Assembly: GCA_964546275.1 (NCBI GenBank)
Contig: CAZJJG010000011.1
Location: forward strand, 1 to 38,577
Direction of reading: 5' to 3'
From: MED-G78 sp964546275
GTDB taxonomy: Bacteria > Pseudomonadota > Gammaproteobacteria > Magnimaribacterales > D2472
Length of the DNA: 38,577 nt
Both the position numbers and the translations under genes were made by a program. The notes under the pieces are model-generated. The model ran no database searches, was not told the origin of the DNA, and worked only from the letters and a program-made list of their open reading frames with translations. Positions within the stretch are counted from its first letter, which is position 1; the number at the start of each line of letters is the position of its first letter. Below are positions 14,969-23,810 of the stretch, in pieces.

Positions 14969-16329
14969 TGGAAGCTGTTTATAAGGAATCAGGTATTCCT
15001 AAAGGATCTTCTGGAGTTTGGAGCTTGGCTTGGCCAACAATTATTACCAATCTTCTATTTGCCTCCTCTTCAATCATTGCAATTAAAGTCGTTGGTGGTC
15101 TAGGCCAAGATGCAGTAGCAGCCACCATTACAGGTCAAAGGCTTAGTTTTATACTTCAAGCTGTATTAATGGGTATCTTATCTGGAACTACTGCCTTGAT
15201 GGCAAGACACTGGGGAGCTAAAGAACCTGAAGAAAGTAGTAAATATCTAGCAAGAACTATTCAGCTAACTTTAAGCTTCAGCATAGTTTTTTCTTTCTTG
15301 CTTTGGTTTTATGCCGAGCCTATAATCGCTTTTCTTGGCTTAAAAGATAATGCTTTGGTGATGTCTGTTATTTATCTTAAATACCTTGCACCATTTTTGC
15401 CATTTCTTGCAATAGGCTTATCCATAACAACGGGTTTCAGATCAATTGGTGATGTTAAGACACCATTAATTATTTCATTAATTATGAATGTAATTGGCGT
15501 TTCATTCATGGTTGTACTTACACATGGCTATTTAGGCTTTAATAATTATGGAGTCTATGGAGCTGCAATAGGTAATGGTATTTCATTTATCTGTGGCGCT
15601 GTTCTTTCGATGATTGTATGGAGAATGAATCTAGTCAAAGCTAAATACTCTTCACTTTTTGTATTAGATGTTAAGAGGATTAAGAAAATTTTTGAAGTAG
15701 GATTTCCATCAGCGCTAGAGCAAGTAATATTTCAATTGGGTATAAATGCTTTTTTAATTATTGTTGCTCAGTATGGAACAACCGCTTACGCAGCCTACGG
15801 GGTAGGGATACAAATTCTAGCATTCTCTTTTGTTATTGGTTTTGGTTTCTCTATGGCAGGAGCAAGTCTTGTAGGGCAACATATGGGTGCTGGAGATAAT
15901 ATTCAAGCTAAACGATCAGCTTGGAGCGGTATGAAGCTTTCAATTGTATTCATGACTATTTTCGGAGCCTTTATTATATTTTTTGCAGAACCAATAGTAG
16001 GATTTTTAATTAATGATGCAGATGTAATAAAGCTAACCGTTATATTTATTTGGATAATGGGATCACTTCAGCCTTTAATGGCAGTAGAGTTTTCATTAGG
16101 AGGAGCATTAAGAGGAGCAGGTGATACAAGATCACCATTATTTATTACTCTGACATGTTTATTATTTATCCGAGTTCTGTCTGCCCTTGTGCTTTTATAT
16201 ATTGGAGCAGGTATAGAGATGATATTTGCAACACTAATTGCTGATTACTTTGTAAAAGCTATTCTTTTTGTAAAAGTATTTAGATCTGAAAAATGGATGG
16301 AAGCTTTAACTATTAAGGAAGATCTTTAG
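14968..16329 (+). CDS. MATE family efflux transporter
   Basis: A 453-residue, 12-helix protein. MATE features are W-P-T-I-I-T-N-L at residue 20, T-G-Q-R-L-S-F-I-L-Q-A, S-G-T-T-A-L-M-A-R in the first half, and G-A-L-R-G-A-G-D-T-R-S-P in the second half. Such proteins export organic cations or other small molecules using a Na+ or H+ gradient. Its 3' end overlaps the convergent DUF349 gene by 17 bases. It ends the TetR-led plus-strand run but may be only loosely part of it. Confidence 0.93.
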   Translation: MEAVYKESGIPKGSSGVWSLAWPTIITNLLFASSSIIAIKVVGGLGQDAVAATITGQRLSFILQAVLMGILSGTTALMARHWGAKEPEESSKYLARTIQLTLSFSIVFSFLLWFYAEPIIAFLGLKDNALVMSVIYLKYLAPFLPFLAIGLSITTGFRSIGDVKTPLIISLIMNVIGVSFMVVLTHGYLGFNNYGVYGAAIGNGISFICGAVLSMIVWRMNLVKAKYSSLFVLDVKRIKKIFEVGFPSALEQVIFQLGINAFLIIVAQYGTTAYAAYGVGIQILAFSFVIGFGFSMAGASLVGQHMGAGDNIQAKRSAWSGMKLSIVFMTIFGAFIIFFAEPIVGFLINDADVIKLTVIFIWIMGSLQPLMAVEFSLGGALRGAGDTRSPLFITLTCLLFIRVLSALVLLYIGAGIEMIFATLIADYFVKAILFVKVFRSEKWMEALTIKEDL

Positions 16330-17752
16330 ATAAACCATCTAAAGCTTTCACTATTCTAGCCCAAAGCTTTTTCTCTGAAGCTCCAGCATCTTTTGCTGGC
16401 AAGTATGAGAAAAAATCTACTAAAAGAGTTTCAATTATTCCTTTTTTGTCATTTGAGCCTTTATTAAACTTATCTGCTAGCATTTCAAATTGAATAACCT
16501 GCCTAAGTTGAGAGTCTTTTTTTAAGCCCTCAATGTTAGCCATTATTTCTAATTTTATGCATATGTACATTAATTTGTCTTGATCTAAAATATTATTTTC
16601 GGAATTATTTATGGCTTTCAAGATAGTTTTTGAAACACTCAAACCTTCTGCATCTTTTTTACCAAGCAGAACTTCAAATAAATCATTATAAGATTCAACT
16701 TTTGCACTATTTAATTTATCGCTAATATCAAGTTGGTAAGCTTTGATGCCATTGTTAAATATTTGCATTTCTTTTGATTTATGCAAAGTTGATAGAAGCT
16801 CAGCTTCCTTTCTGAGATCAGAAGGGCTCTTAGATTTATTTTTTAGATCCGCTGAAAGTAATTCTAAAGCTTTAAGATCTCTCTCTAAATCTTCCTTCTT
16901 GGCATTAAAAAATCTATCTGCTGATTTATTAAATTTTTCCCATAACTTATTGTCATGTTTTCTTCCGGCTGATCCGGAAGCTTTCCAGTCCTGCTTCAGA
17001 TCATTAAATTTCTTGATACAAATGTCATTATCTTCATCTAGTATTAAATCAACTTTAGCGATCAAGGACTCTTTAGCTTTTATTACTATATTTTCCTGCC
17101 TTTCAATTTCTTTTGATATAGGTTTTTTTGCTTCGTAATATTCATCTCTTAGTTTTTTTAAATCTTTATCTAGAACAGGAGCAAACTCTTTCCATTGATT
17201 GAAAATTGTATTTATAAAATTTATTAAACTTCTTGCATCAGCCCATTTTCCAGAACTGTCTTCAACGTATTTATTCATTTGCATGATTAAATTTCTTCTT
17301 TCATTAGCATTTTTTATTTTCTTTTCTTTTAGCTCATCAAAGAATTCCTTGCAAGGCTCCCATGCTTTATTAGTAAGTTCATTAAAAGCTTGCCATTGCT
17401 CTCTTCCAGCAGGCCTGCTTGATAAATCTAATAATTGCCATTTCGTTTGCAGTTCATGAATTATATCTGCTTGTTTTTTTGGTGAATCCAAAGGATTTTC
17501 AACAACAACCTTAATTTCATCAATTAATTCATTTCTTTTAGGATTTGCTGCAAAGGATGAAACGTCATCATAGTATCGAGATTGGGCAAGACAAGCATTG
17601 AATTTGTGTCTTAGTTTGTTGGGTATTTTCCCTGATTTTTTAATCTGATTGCTAACATCTCTTACTATTTTTTGAGCTTTCTTAATAGCTCCATCTGAAA
17701 AAAGCTTTTCAGCTTCATCTAAATGACTAAATAAATCTTTACTAGTTTCCAC
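16313..17752 (-). CDS. DUF349 repeat protein
   Basis: A 479-residue, highly charged, helix-rich cytoplasmic protein. Repeated units contain W/F-K-x-x-x-x-x-x-x-x-x-x-L-W-x-x-F (for example L-K-Q-D-W-K-A-S-G followed by D-N-K-L-W-E-K-F-N). Three or so copies between about residues 100 and 300 match the DUF349 pattern. The role of the family is not settled. The start is GTG at 17752 with AAGGG five bases upstream. It is divergent from trpS across only 30 bases. At 479 residues it is shorter than many DUF349 proteins. Confidence 0.82.
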   Translation of the reverse strand: METSKDLFSHLDEAEKLFSDGAIKKAQKIVRDVSNQIKKSGKIPNKLRHKFNACLAQSRYYDDVSSFAANPKRNELIDEIKVVVENPLDSPKKQADIIHELQTKWQLLDLSSRPAGREQWQAFNELTNKAWEPCKEFFDELKEKKIKNANERRNLIMQMNKYVEDSSGKWADARSLINFINTIFNQWKEFAPVLDKDLKKLRDEYYEAKKPISKEIERQENIVIKAKESLIAKVDLILDEDNDICIKKFNDLKQDWKASGSAGRKHDNKLWEKFNKSADRFFNAKKEDLERDLKALELLSADLKNKSKSPSDLRKEAELLSTLHKSKEMQIFNNGIKAYQLDISDKLNSAKVESYNDLFEVLLGKKDAEGLSVSKTILKAINNSENNILDQDKLMYICIKLEIMANIEGLKKDSQLRQVIQFEMLADKFNKGSNDKKGIIETLLVDFFSYLPAKDAGASEKKLWARIVKALDGLSKDLP

Positions 17753-17782
17753 ATTAACCCTTATGAAGTTTATAATTAAAGA

Positions 17783-18775
17783 ATGAAAAAACGAATTCTA
17801 ACAGGAATTACGACAACTGGTACTCCTCATATAGGAAATTATTTAGGAGCCATAAAGCCTAGTCTTAATTTAGCTCAAGAAAATAGTGAATCATTCTTCT
17901 TTTTAGCAGACTATCATGCTCTTATTAAAGCCCCGGATCCCCAGAGCATAAAAGCTTCAGTTAAAGATATAGCTCTTGCCTGGCTTGCATCCGGCCTTGA
18001 TGTCAACCAATCTTTTTTCTATAAACAATCTGACGTTCAAGAAATAACCGAGTTAAGTTGGATTCTTACCTGTATAACTGCCAAAGGTTTAATGAATAGA
18101 GCTCATGCTTACAAAGCAGCTACAGCAGAAAATACCACTGATGATGATAAGGGTATCAATATGGGCTTATTCTCATATCCAATACTAATGGCTTCAGATA
18201 TCTTAATTTTTAATTCAACTCATGTCCCTGTTGGGCCAGATCAGCTCCAGCATTTAGAGATGACTAGAGATATAGCGAATAGATTTAATCATTTATATAA
18301 AAAAACTTTTAATATTCCTGAAGCGATTATTCAAGATGATGGCAAAGTAATTCCTGGTCTTGATGGAAGAAAGATGAGTAAGACATACAATAATATTATT
18401 CCTTTACTGTCTGATGAAAAGACTCTCAAGAAATCTATAGCAAAAATTGTAACCAACTCTTTAGAGCCAGGTGAACCAAAAGATCCTTCTGGATGTAATG
18501 TCTTTAACTTATATTCACATTTCTCTAATTCTGATGATCAGGCAGAGTTTAAAGCTGCATATTCTGATGGAATATCTTGGGGTGATGCTAAGAATAGACT
18601 CTTTGAAAAAGTTAATTTAGAACTCGGCCCTATAAGAGAAAAATCTCTTCAGTTACAAGAGGATCAAAATCTTATCAATGATTTACTTGACGCTGGTGCA
18701 GCTAAAGTTAAACCTCTAGCATCTGATATGCTTGGTGAAGTCAGAGAGCTCGTCGGTATTTCTAAGATTGGCTAA
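17783..18775 (+). CDS. trpS: Tryptophanyl-tRNA synthetase
   Basis: A 330-residue class I aminoacyl-tRNA synthetase that charges tRNA-Trp in the cytoplasm. The class I motifs are H-I-G-N (16-19) and K-M-S-K-T (197-201), the latter with T instead of the final S of KMSKS. G-I-T-T-T-G-T-P at the start and F-S-Y-P-I-L-M-A-S-D-I are the form found in Pseudomonas/Xanthomonas TrpRS rather than the E. coli one. The ATG at 17783 is divergent from the DUF349 gene. No leader or attenuator is visible upstream. Confidence 0.96.
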   Translation: MKKRILTGITTTGTPHIGNYLGAIKPSLNLAQENSESFFFLADYHALIKAPDPQSIKASVKDIALAWLASGLDVNQSFFYKQSDVQEITELSWILTCITAKGLMNRAHAYKAATAENTTDDDKGINMGLFSYPILMASDILIFNSTHVPVGPDQLQHLEMTRDIANRFNHLYKKTFNIPEAIIQDDGKVIPGLDGRKMSKTYNNIIPLLSDEKTLKKSIAKIVTNSLEPGEPKDPSGCNVFNLYSHFSNSDDQAEFKAAYSDGISWGDAKNRLFEKVNLELGPIREKSLQLQEDQNLINDLLDAGAAKVKPLASDMLGEVRELVGISKIG

Positions 18776-19307
18776 AATTATTCCCTTAAGTTCTTTGAGT
18801 GCTAGGCTTAATAATTTTCAAACTTTAAAAGTTCGACTTAGCAATCATGCAACATTTGTAGCTCTTCAGTGTGATGTTAAAGATTTTCCAACCCCTGATT
18901 GGTTTAATTTATTCTCCTCTATTAAAGAAAAAGATTTATATAATTATATCCACCTAAACCATAACTCTTTTCCTCTTAATGAGTGTCACGGACCATATAA
19001 CTTTAGTAATTTAAATAACAATTCTTTCAATCTAATAGATGGAGAATTTTTTTACAAAGCCATTGAAGATATTTTAAAAAAAGATCACTGGCTTCAACCA
19101 CCTATAGATAATAGTAAAGTATCAATACTTTCCCATAGAGCAAAAGATTTAAGTAAAAGAGCTTCAGTAATATATGTTCTAGATAAAACCATGAATATCC
19201 CAATAAAGCCTTATGATCATGAGTGGAGTCACGCATTTATAGAATTTTATGAATTTTTTATAGTCACTTCAGATCAAGTTTTTATTTGGAGTTTGATTTA
19301 TGAATAG
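18768..19307 (+). CDS. Unrecognised protein (about 179 aa)
   Basis: A soluble product lying between trpS and an MFS gene and overlapping both by 8 bases. I recognise no family. It has a C-terminal half with W-L-Q-P-P-I-D, D-L-S-K-R-A-S-V-I-Y-V-L-D and H-E-W-S-H-A-F-I-E-F-Y-E, rich in aromatics, and no signal peptide. The start is uncertain: there is no ATG near the 5' end. TTG at 18768 gives the shortest overlap with trpS; TTG 18732 or GTG 18735 would extend it inside trpS. It is likely real, because it fills the only gap in a packed operon. Confidence 0.6.
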   Translation: MAKIIPLSSLSARLNNFQTLKVRLSNHATFVALQCDVKDFPTPDWFNLFSSIKEKDLYNYIHLNHNSFPLNECHGPYNFSNLNNNSFNLIDGEFFYKAIEDILKKDHWLQPPIDNSKVSILSHRAKDLSKRASVIYVLDKTMNIPIKPYDHEWSHAFIEFYEFFIVTSDQVFIWSLIYE

Positions 19308-20484
19308 TGGACTATTTTGGTTAAAATTTGGTCTTTTTACAGTTGGTCTTGGTCAATCGTTTGTATTTGTTCTGGTTCCTCCGCTTGCAAGAGACCTTGG
19401 CCTATCTGAAATTCAAACATCCACAGTATTTGCTATATCAGCTTTAGCTTGGGCAATGACTAGTGCTGGTTGGGGGAGAATGAGTGATAGACATGGAAGA
19501 CGAAATATAGCGATTCTTGGATTAGTTGGTTATGCAATATCAATGGTTGCTCTTATAACTCCATTATTTTTAGTTGAAAGAAATATACTGGATGTTGCCT
19601 TATTATTTCCTCTGTTAATTTTTGGGCGTCTGATTAATGGAGTGGTAGGATCAGCAACTCGACCAGCATCGTTTGCATATGTAGCAGATACAAGCTCTAG
19701 AGAAGATCGTACGCTTGAATTTGCAAGAATGGAGTCTAGTTTTTTAATAGGAACTGTTGCTGGACCATTGCTTGGTGGTATGTTGTTTTTAATTACTAAA
19801 GAAACCCCATTTTATTTATTTAGCGCCTTAGCTCTTATTGGATCAGTTGGAATATACAAGAATTTAAAATCAGAAAAAATTAAACCAAGAAACCCAACTG
19901 TATCAAAAATTTCATACAGCTCAAGTAATGTATGGCCATTTTTGCTTTTAGCAGCAATGACCAGTCTTTGTCAGGCATCATTACTTCAATCAATCGGTTT
20001 CTTTATTATTGATTCATTTTCAGACCTCGAAGACATCCCAATACTTATTAGTATTTCATTTGCTCTTCTTTCAATTTCAGCAATAGTTAGTCAATATATG
20101 TTTACCGACTTAATAAGCTTAAATAACTATAAATTATTGATATACGGATCTTTATTAATGGGAGCTTCTTATTATGCAATGAGTAGCGTCTCAAGCATAG
20201 CGACTTATTATCTCACTCTAATTTTTAATGGTTTTGGTGTTGGAATGATAAGACCGGCTACAGCTTCTAGTATGTCTCTTAGCCAATTAGCAGAAAATCA
20301 AGGCTCAGCTGCTGGTTATCTTGGTTCAGTTATGCCTATAGGTCATATGCTAGTTCCTCTTATTGCAATGCCTATATATGCAATAAATCCAAGCTATCTT
20401 TATGTTTTTAGCACAGGATTATGCATTTTGATCATTTTCTTTATAATAACGCATCCAGTTTTTAAGGAAAATTTAATTGAATAA
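19300..20484 (+). CDS. MFS transporter (DHA1/TetA-like drug or solute transporter)
   Basis: A 394-residue, 12-helix MFS protein. The loop between helices 2 and 3 is G-W-G-R-M-S-D-R-H-G-R-R, the MFS signature in the form used by the DHA1 group (including TetA). A motif-C-like segment follows in helix 5, V-A-G-P-L-L-G-G. Members export drugs, sugars or other small molecules; the substrate is not evident. GGAG precedes the ATG within the end of the previous gene, and the end overlaps hemH by 8 bases. Confidence 0.92.
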   Translation: MNSGLFWLKFGLFTVGLGQSFVFVLVPPLARDLGLSEIQTSTVFAISALAWAMTSAGWGRMSDRHGRRNIAILGLVGYAISMVALITPLFLVERNILDVALLFPLLIFGRLINGVVGSATRPASFAYVADTSSREDRTLEFARMESSFLIGTVAGPLLGGMLFLITKETPFYLFSALALIGSVGIYKNLKSEKIKPRNPTVSKISYSSSNVWPFLLLAAMTSLCQASLLQSIGFFIIDSFSDLEDIPILISISFALLSISAIVSQYMFTDLISLNNYKLLIYGSLLMGASYYAMSSVSSIATYYLTLIFNGFGVGMIRPATASSMSLSQLAENQGSAAGYLGSVMPIGHMLVPLIAMPIYAINPSYLYVFSTGLCILIIFFIITHPVFKENLIE

Positions 20485-21490
20485 AACAAAAGCATTATTG
20501 TTAATAAATTTAGGAACTCCTGATACGCCAAGTTATTGGAGTGTTTATAAGTTTTTAAAACAATTTCTTATGGATAAAAGAGTTTTAGATTATCCATATA
20601 TATTTAGATTTCTTTTAGTTAACTTTATTATTTGCCCATTAAGATCTTTTTCTTCTTCAAAAATATATAAAAAACTATGGAGTGATGAGACCGGCTCACC
20701 ACTTCTTCACAATACTAAAATGCTGTCTGATAAAATACAGAACCTTTTGCCTGATTATGATGTGAGTTTTGCTATGAGATACCAGCAACCATCCATTGAA
20801 GCTGAGTTAAACGCATTGCTTGAAAAAAATCCAGATGAACTGGTAATTATGCCTCTATTTCCGCATTTTGCAGCATCAACAACCGGCTCAGTCTTTGCTG
20901 AGATTTCCAGAGTACTTAATAAAAGGTGGTCAGTACCTAAAGTTAAATTTATTAATCAATTTTACGATGATGAATCTTTCCTAGATGCTTGGATAGACCA
21001 AGCGCAATCTTTTGATATTAAAAGTTATGACAAGGTTATCTTTAGTTATCATGGCCTTCCTTTAAGCCATGTAGATAAAATTTATCCCGATTCCTTATGT
21101 TCAGATAATGATTGCGAATCAGGAATTACAGTAGAAAATAAATTCTGTTATAAAGCTACAACCTATGAAACCACCAAACTATTAGCAAATAAATTAGGTA
21201 TAGAGTCAACTAAGTTTATTGTCTCTTATCAATCCAGGCTAACTAAAAACTGGCTTGAGCCCTTTAGTGATGAGGTTATTAAAAATATTGCAGAAGAGGG
21301 TGGTAAAAATATATTGGTTTTTTCACCCGCTTTTACAGCAGACTGTCTTGAAACAATTATCGAGATAGGTGATGAGTATAAAGAACTGTTTATAGAAGCT
21401 GGTGGAGAGAATCTTGACTTTGTTCCATCATTAAATTATTCAGATAAATGGGCAAATGCTATTATTAAAATTATAAATAAAAGAGGATAA
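20477..21490 (+). CDS. hemH: Ferrochelatase
   Basis: Inserts Fe2+ into protoporphyrin IX, the last step of protohaem synthesis, at the inner membrane. The chain has 337 residues. It starts with L-L-I-N-L-G-T-P-D-T-P, the conserved ferrochelatase N-terminus. The catalytic histidine is in F-S-Y-H-G-L-P (H192), and the acidic partner lies in F-T-A-D-C-L-E-T (E292). Three cysteines (C208, C213, C224) cluster in the insertion after the histidine; whether they bind iron-sulphur is unknown. The start is TTG at 20477 with AAGGA upstream, overlapping the MFS gene. Confidence 0.96.
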   Translation: MNKTKALLLINLGTPDTPSYWSVYKFLKQFLMDKRVLDYPYIFRFLLVNFIICPLRSFSSSKIYKKLWSDETGSPLLHNTKMLSDKIQNLLPDYDVSFAMRYQQPSIEAELNALLEKNPDELVIMPLFPHFAASTTGSVFAEISRVLNKRWSVPKVKFINQFYDDESFLDAWIDQAQSFDIKSYDKVIFSYHGLPLSHVDKIYPDSLCSDNDCESGITVENKFCYKATTYETTKLLANKLGIESTKFIVSYQSRLTKNWLEPFSDEVIKNIAEEGGKNILVFSPAFTADCLETIIEIGDEYKELFIEAGGENLDFVPSLNYSDKWANAIIKIINKRG

Positions 21491-21495
21491 AAAGA

Positions 21496-22362
21496 ATGTT
21501 TAAAGATGACTTGTTGAAAGGGAAAAGAATTCTAGTAACTGGTGGAGGAACTGGTCTTGGCAAAGAAATGGCAACTCATTTTGCAAAGCATGGTGCTGAA
21601 ATATTTATATGCGGCAGAAGAGAAAATGTTCTTAAAGAAACAGCTAATGAACTTACTGAAGCATATGGAGCCAAGGTACATTTTTCAACTCTAGATATAA
21701 GAGACTCAAGAGATGTTGATAGTTACATACAAAGTATATTTGATTCAGGGCCTTTAGATGGCTTAGTTAATAATGCAGCTGGTAACTTTATATCTCCAAC
21801 TAAGGATTTATCACCAAAAGGTTTTGATGCTATTGCTAATATCGTATTTCATGGAACATTCTATGTCACTCATGCTGTTGGCAAGAGATGGATCGAAACA
21901 AATCATAAGGGATCAATTATTTCTATTCTAGCTACTTGGGTATGGACCGGCTCTCCATATGTTGTTCCATCAGCAATGTCAAAATCTGGTCTGAATGCAA
22001 TGACTCAATCTTTAGCATCAGAATGGGGCCAATACGGAATTAAAGTTAATGCAATTGCGCCGGGACCATTTCCTACAAAAGGAGCTTGGGAGAGACTCAA
22101 TCCTAATGGAGAAGATGAAAGCGTAATGGGAGACCACCCAATGGGAAGAGTAGGAGAAATGGGCGAGCTGCAGAACCTAGCAACTTTCTTAATGGCCGAT
22201 GGTTGTGACTATTTAACTGGACAAACTATAGCAATTGATGGAGCTCAATATCTAACTGGCGGTGGAACTTTTTCAAACCTCTCAAAATTATCTGAGGATG
22301 ATTGGGAACAAATGAGAAACATGATAAGGTCAAGTAATAATAAAGATAAGGCTGATAGATAA
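21496..22362 (+). CDS. 2,4-dienoyl-CoA reductase-like SDR (DECR1-type)
   Basis: A 288-residue short-chain dehydrogenase. The NADP loop is T-G-G-G-T-G-L-G (15-22), and the N-N-A-A-G-N-F segment (92-98) follows. The active-site lysine is K163 in V-V-P-S-A-M-S-K-S-G-L. The classical tyrosine four residues earlier is serine (S159), as in eukaryotic mitochondrial DECR1, whose region T-G-S-x-x-V-V-P-S-A-x-x-K-x-G is nearly identical. The P-G-P-x-x-T-K-G-A-x-x-R-L segment also matches DECR1. The likely role is NADPH reduction of 2,4-dienoyl-CoA in unsaturated fatty-acid oxidation. AGGA precedes the ATG. Confidence 0.9.
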   Translation: MFKDDLLKGKRILVTGGGTGLGKEMATHFAKHGAEIFICGRRENVLKETANELTEAYGAKVHFSTLDIRDSRDVDSYIQSIFDSGPLDGLVNNAAGNFISPTKDLSPKGFDAIANIVFHGTFYVTHAVGKRWIETNHKGSIISILATWVWTGSPYVVPSAMSKSGLNAMTQSLASEWGQYGIKVNAIAPGPFPTKGAWERLNPNGEDESVMGDHPMGRVGEMGELQNLATFLMADGCDYLTGQTIAIDGAQYLTGGGTFSNLSKLSEDDWEQMRNMIRSSNNKDKADR

Positions 22363-22376
22363 CAGCGGGATACATT

Positions 22377-23807
22377 ATGGAAAATACATACGAAACAATG
22401 AATGGCGTCTTAAGTGCTCAGAAAAAACACTTCATAAAAGAGGGAGCTCCTTCTATTGATCTAAGAGTAGATAGACTTAATAGACTAAAATCTTTAATTA
22501 TGGATAACAGGTATGACTTTGTTGAGGCCTTAAACTCTGACTTTGGCAATAGATCTAAAAATGCTTCATTAATGACAGATGCTTATACAATAGTTCCTGA
22601 GATAGATAATGCTATTAAAAATATTAAAAAATGGACTAAGGTAGATAAAAGATCTTCTAACTTCCCAATGGGACTCCTCGGAGCCAAATCTTATGTAAGT
22701 TATGAGCCTCTTGGAACTGTAGGAATGATTTCTCCATGGAACTTTCCAGTAAATCTTGGTTTTGGACCACTTGCATCTATCTTTGCTGCTGGCAATCAGG
22801 TTATGCATAAGCCTAGTGAGCTATCACCTCTTTCAGCAGCTTTAATGAAAGATTTATGTGACAAGGCTTTTGATGAAACAGAGTTTGCTACATTTTTAGG
22901 CGGCCCTGAGGTTGGATCAGCATTCACTAAGCTACACTTTGATCATTTACTCTATACAGGTAGTGGAGAGGTTGCTAAACATGTCATGCAATCGGCTGCT
23001 CAAAATTTAGTTCCAGTAACGCTTGAACTGGGTGGTAAGTCTCCGGTTGTTATAGGAAATAGTGCTGATATGAAGGTATCTGCAAAGAGAATTATGTTCG
23101 GAAAGACTATGAATGCAGGACAGATATGTCTAGCTCCAGATTATGTCTTGGTTCATAAAAATAAAAAAGATGAATTTATCTCTGAAGTAGAAAATGCTGT
23201 TGAGGAATTCTATCCTTCAATTAAAGATAATGAAGACTATACATCTATAATTAATGAAAAACATTTCGACAGAATTAATTCACTTATTACTGATGCAAAA
23301 GAAAAGGGTGCTCATATCAATCAGATAAACCCATCAAATGAAGACTTCAGTCAGCAAGAATTTTATAAGATTCCGCCAACAGTTATTACAAATACCACTG
23401 AAGATATGCATGTTATGCATGAAGAGATATTTGGACCAGTTCTGCCTGTAGTTACTTACGAAAATATTAATGAAGCATTAGATCTAATTAACTCTAAGGA
23501 TAGACCTCTTGGTTTATATTACTTTGGTTCCAATAAAGATGAGCAAGCTAATATTTTAAATAATACCTCTTCTGGTGGCGTTACCATTAATAATGTAGTT
23601 GGTCATATTCAACAGAAAGATCTTCCTTTTGGAGGAGTAGGGCCTTCAGGTATTGGCAGATATCATTCTTTTGATGGGTTTAAAAATTTCTCCAACCAAA
23701 GGGCTGTTTTTAAAGATATTGGATTTAAATTTGATAAACTCTTTGAAGCTATAAGACCTCCCTACAAGGGAAGTATTGAAAAAGTATTAAAATCATTACT
23801 AAAATAA
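22377..23807 (+). CDS. Aldehyde dehydrogenase, coniferyl-aldehyde-dehydrogenase-like
   Basis: A 476-residue NAD(P)-dependent aldehyde dehydrogenase. It has the oxyanion asparagine in S-P-W-N-F-P (N122), the cofactor lysine in H-K-P-S-E (K145), the general base in L-E-L-G-G-K-S-P (E217) and the nucleophile in N-A-G-Q-I-C-L-A-P-D-Y (C251). The Q-I-C-L-A-P-D-Y form and the membrane-proximal hydrophobic/basic tail are typical of class-3 ALDHs and bacterial coniferyl-type enzymes that oxidise long or aromatic aldehydes. It is 14 bases downstream of the SDR gene, so the two may act in one pathway. Confidence 0.92.
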   Translation: MENTYETMNGVLSAQKKHFIKEGAPSIDLRVDRLNRLKSLIMDNRYDFVEALNSDFGNRSKNASLMTDAYTIVPEIDNAIKNIKKWTKVDKRSSNFPMGLLGAKSYVSYEPLGTVGMISPWNFPVNLGFGPLASIFAAGNQVMHKPSELSPLSAALMKDLCDKAFDETEFATFLGGPEVGSAFTKLHFDHLLYTGSGEVAKHVMQSAAQNLVPVTLELGGKSPVVIGNSADMKVSAKRIMFGKTMNAGQICLAPDYVLVHKNKKDEFISEVENAVEEFYPSIKDNEDYTSIINEKHFDRINSLITDAKEKGAHINQINPSNEDFSQQEFYKIPPTVITNTTEDMHVMHEEIFGPVLPVVTYENINEALDLINSKDRPLGLYYFGSNKDEQANILNNTSSGGVTINNVVGHIQQKDLPFGGVGPSGIGRYHSFDGFKNFSNQRAVFKDIGFKFDKLFEAIRPPYKGSIEKVLKSLLK

Positions 23808-23810
23808 ATT

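Noticed and set aside
16743..17138. 131-codon open frame on the plus strand
   Set aside because: Antisense to the DUF349 repeat protein; product is S/L/F-rich, the expected mirror of a K/E/D-rich helix.
20684..21160. Iron-sulphur cluster in ferrochelatase
   Set aside because: Three cysteines (208, 213, 224) cluster after the catalytic histidine, but ligand spacing alone does not establish a cluster, so it is mentioned only as an observation in the hemH entry.
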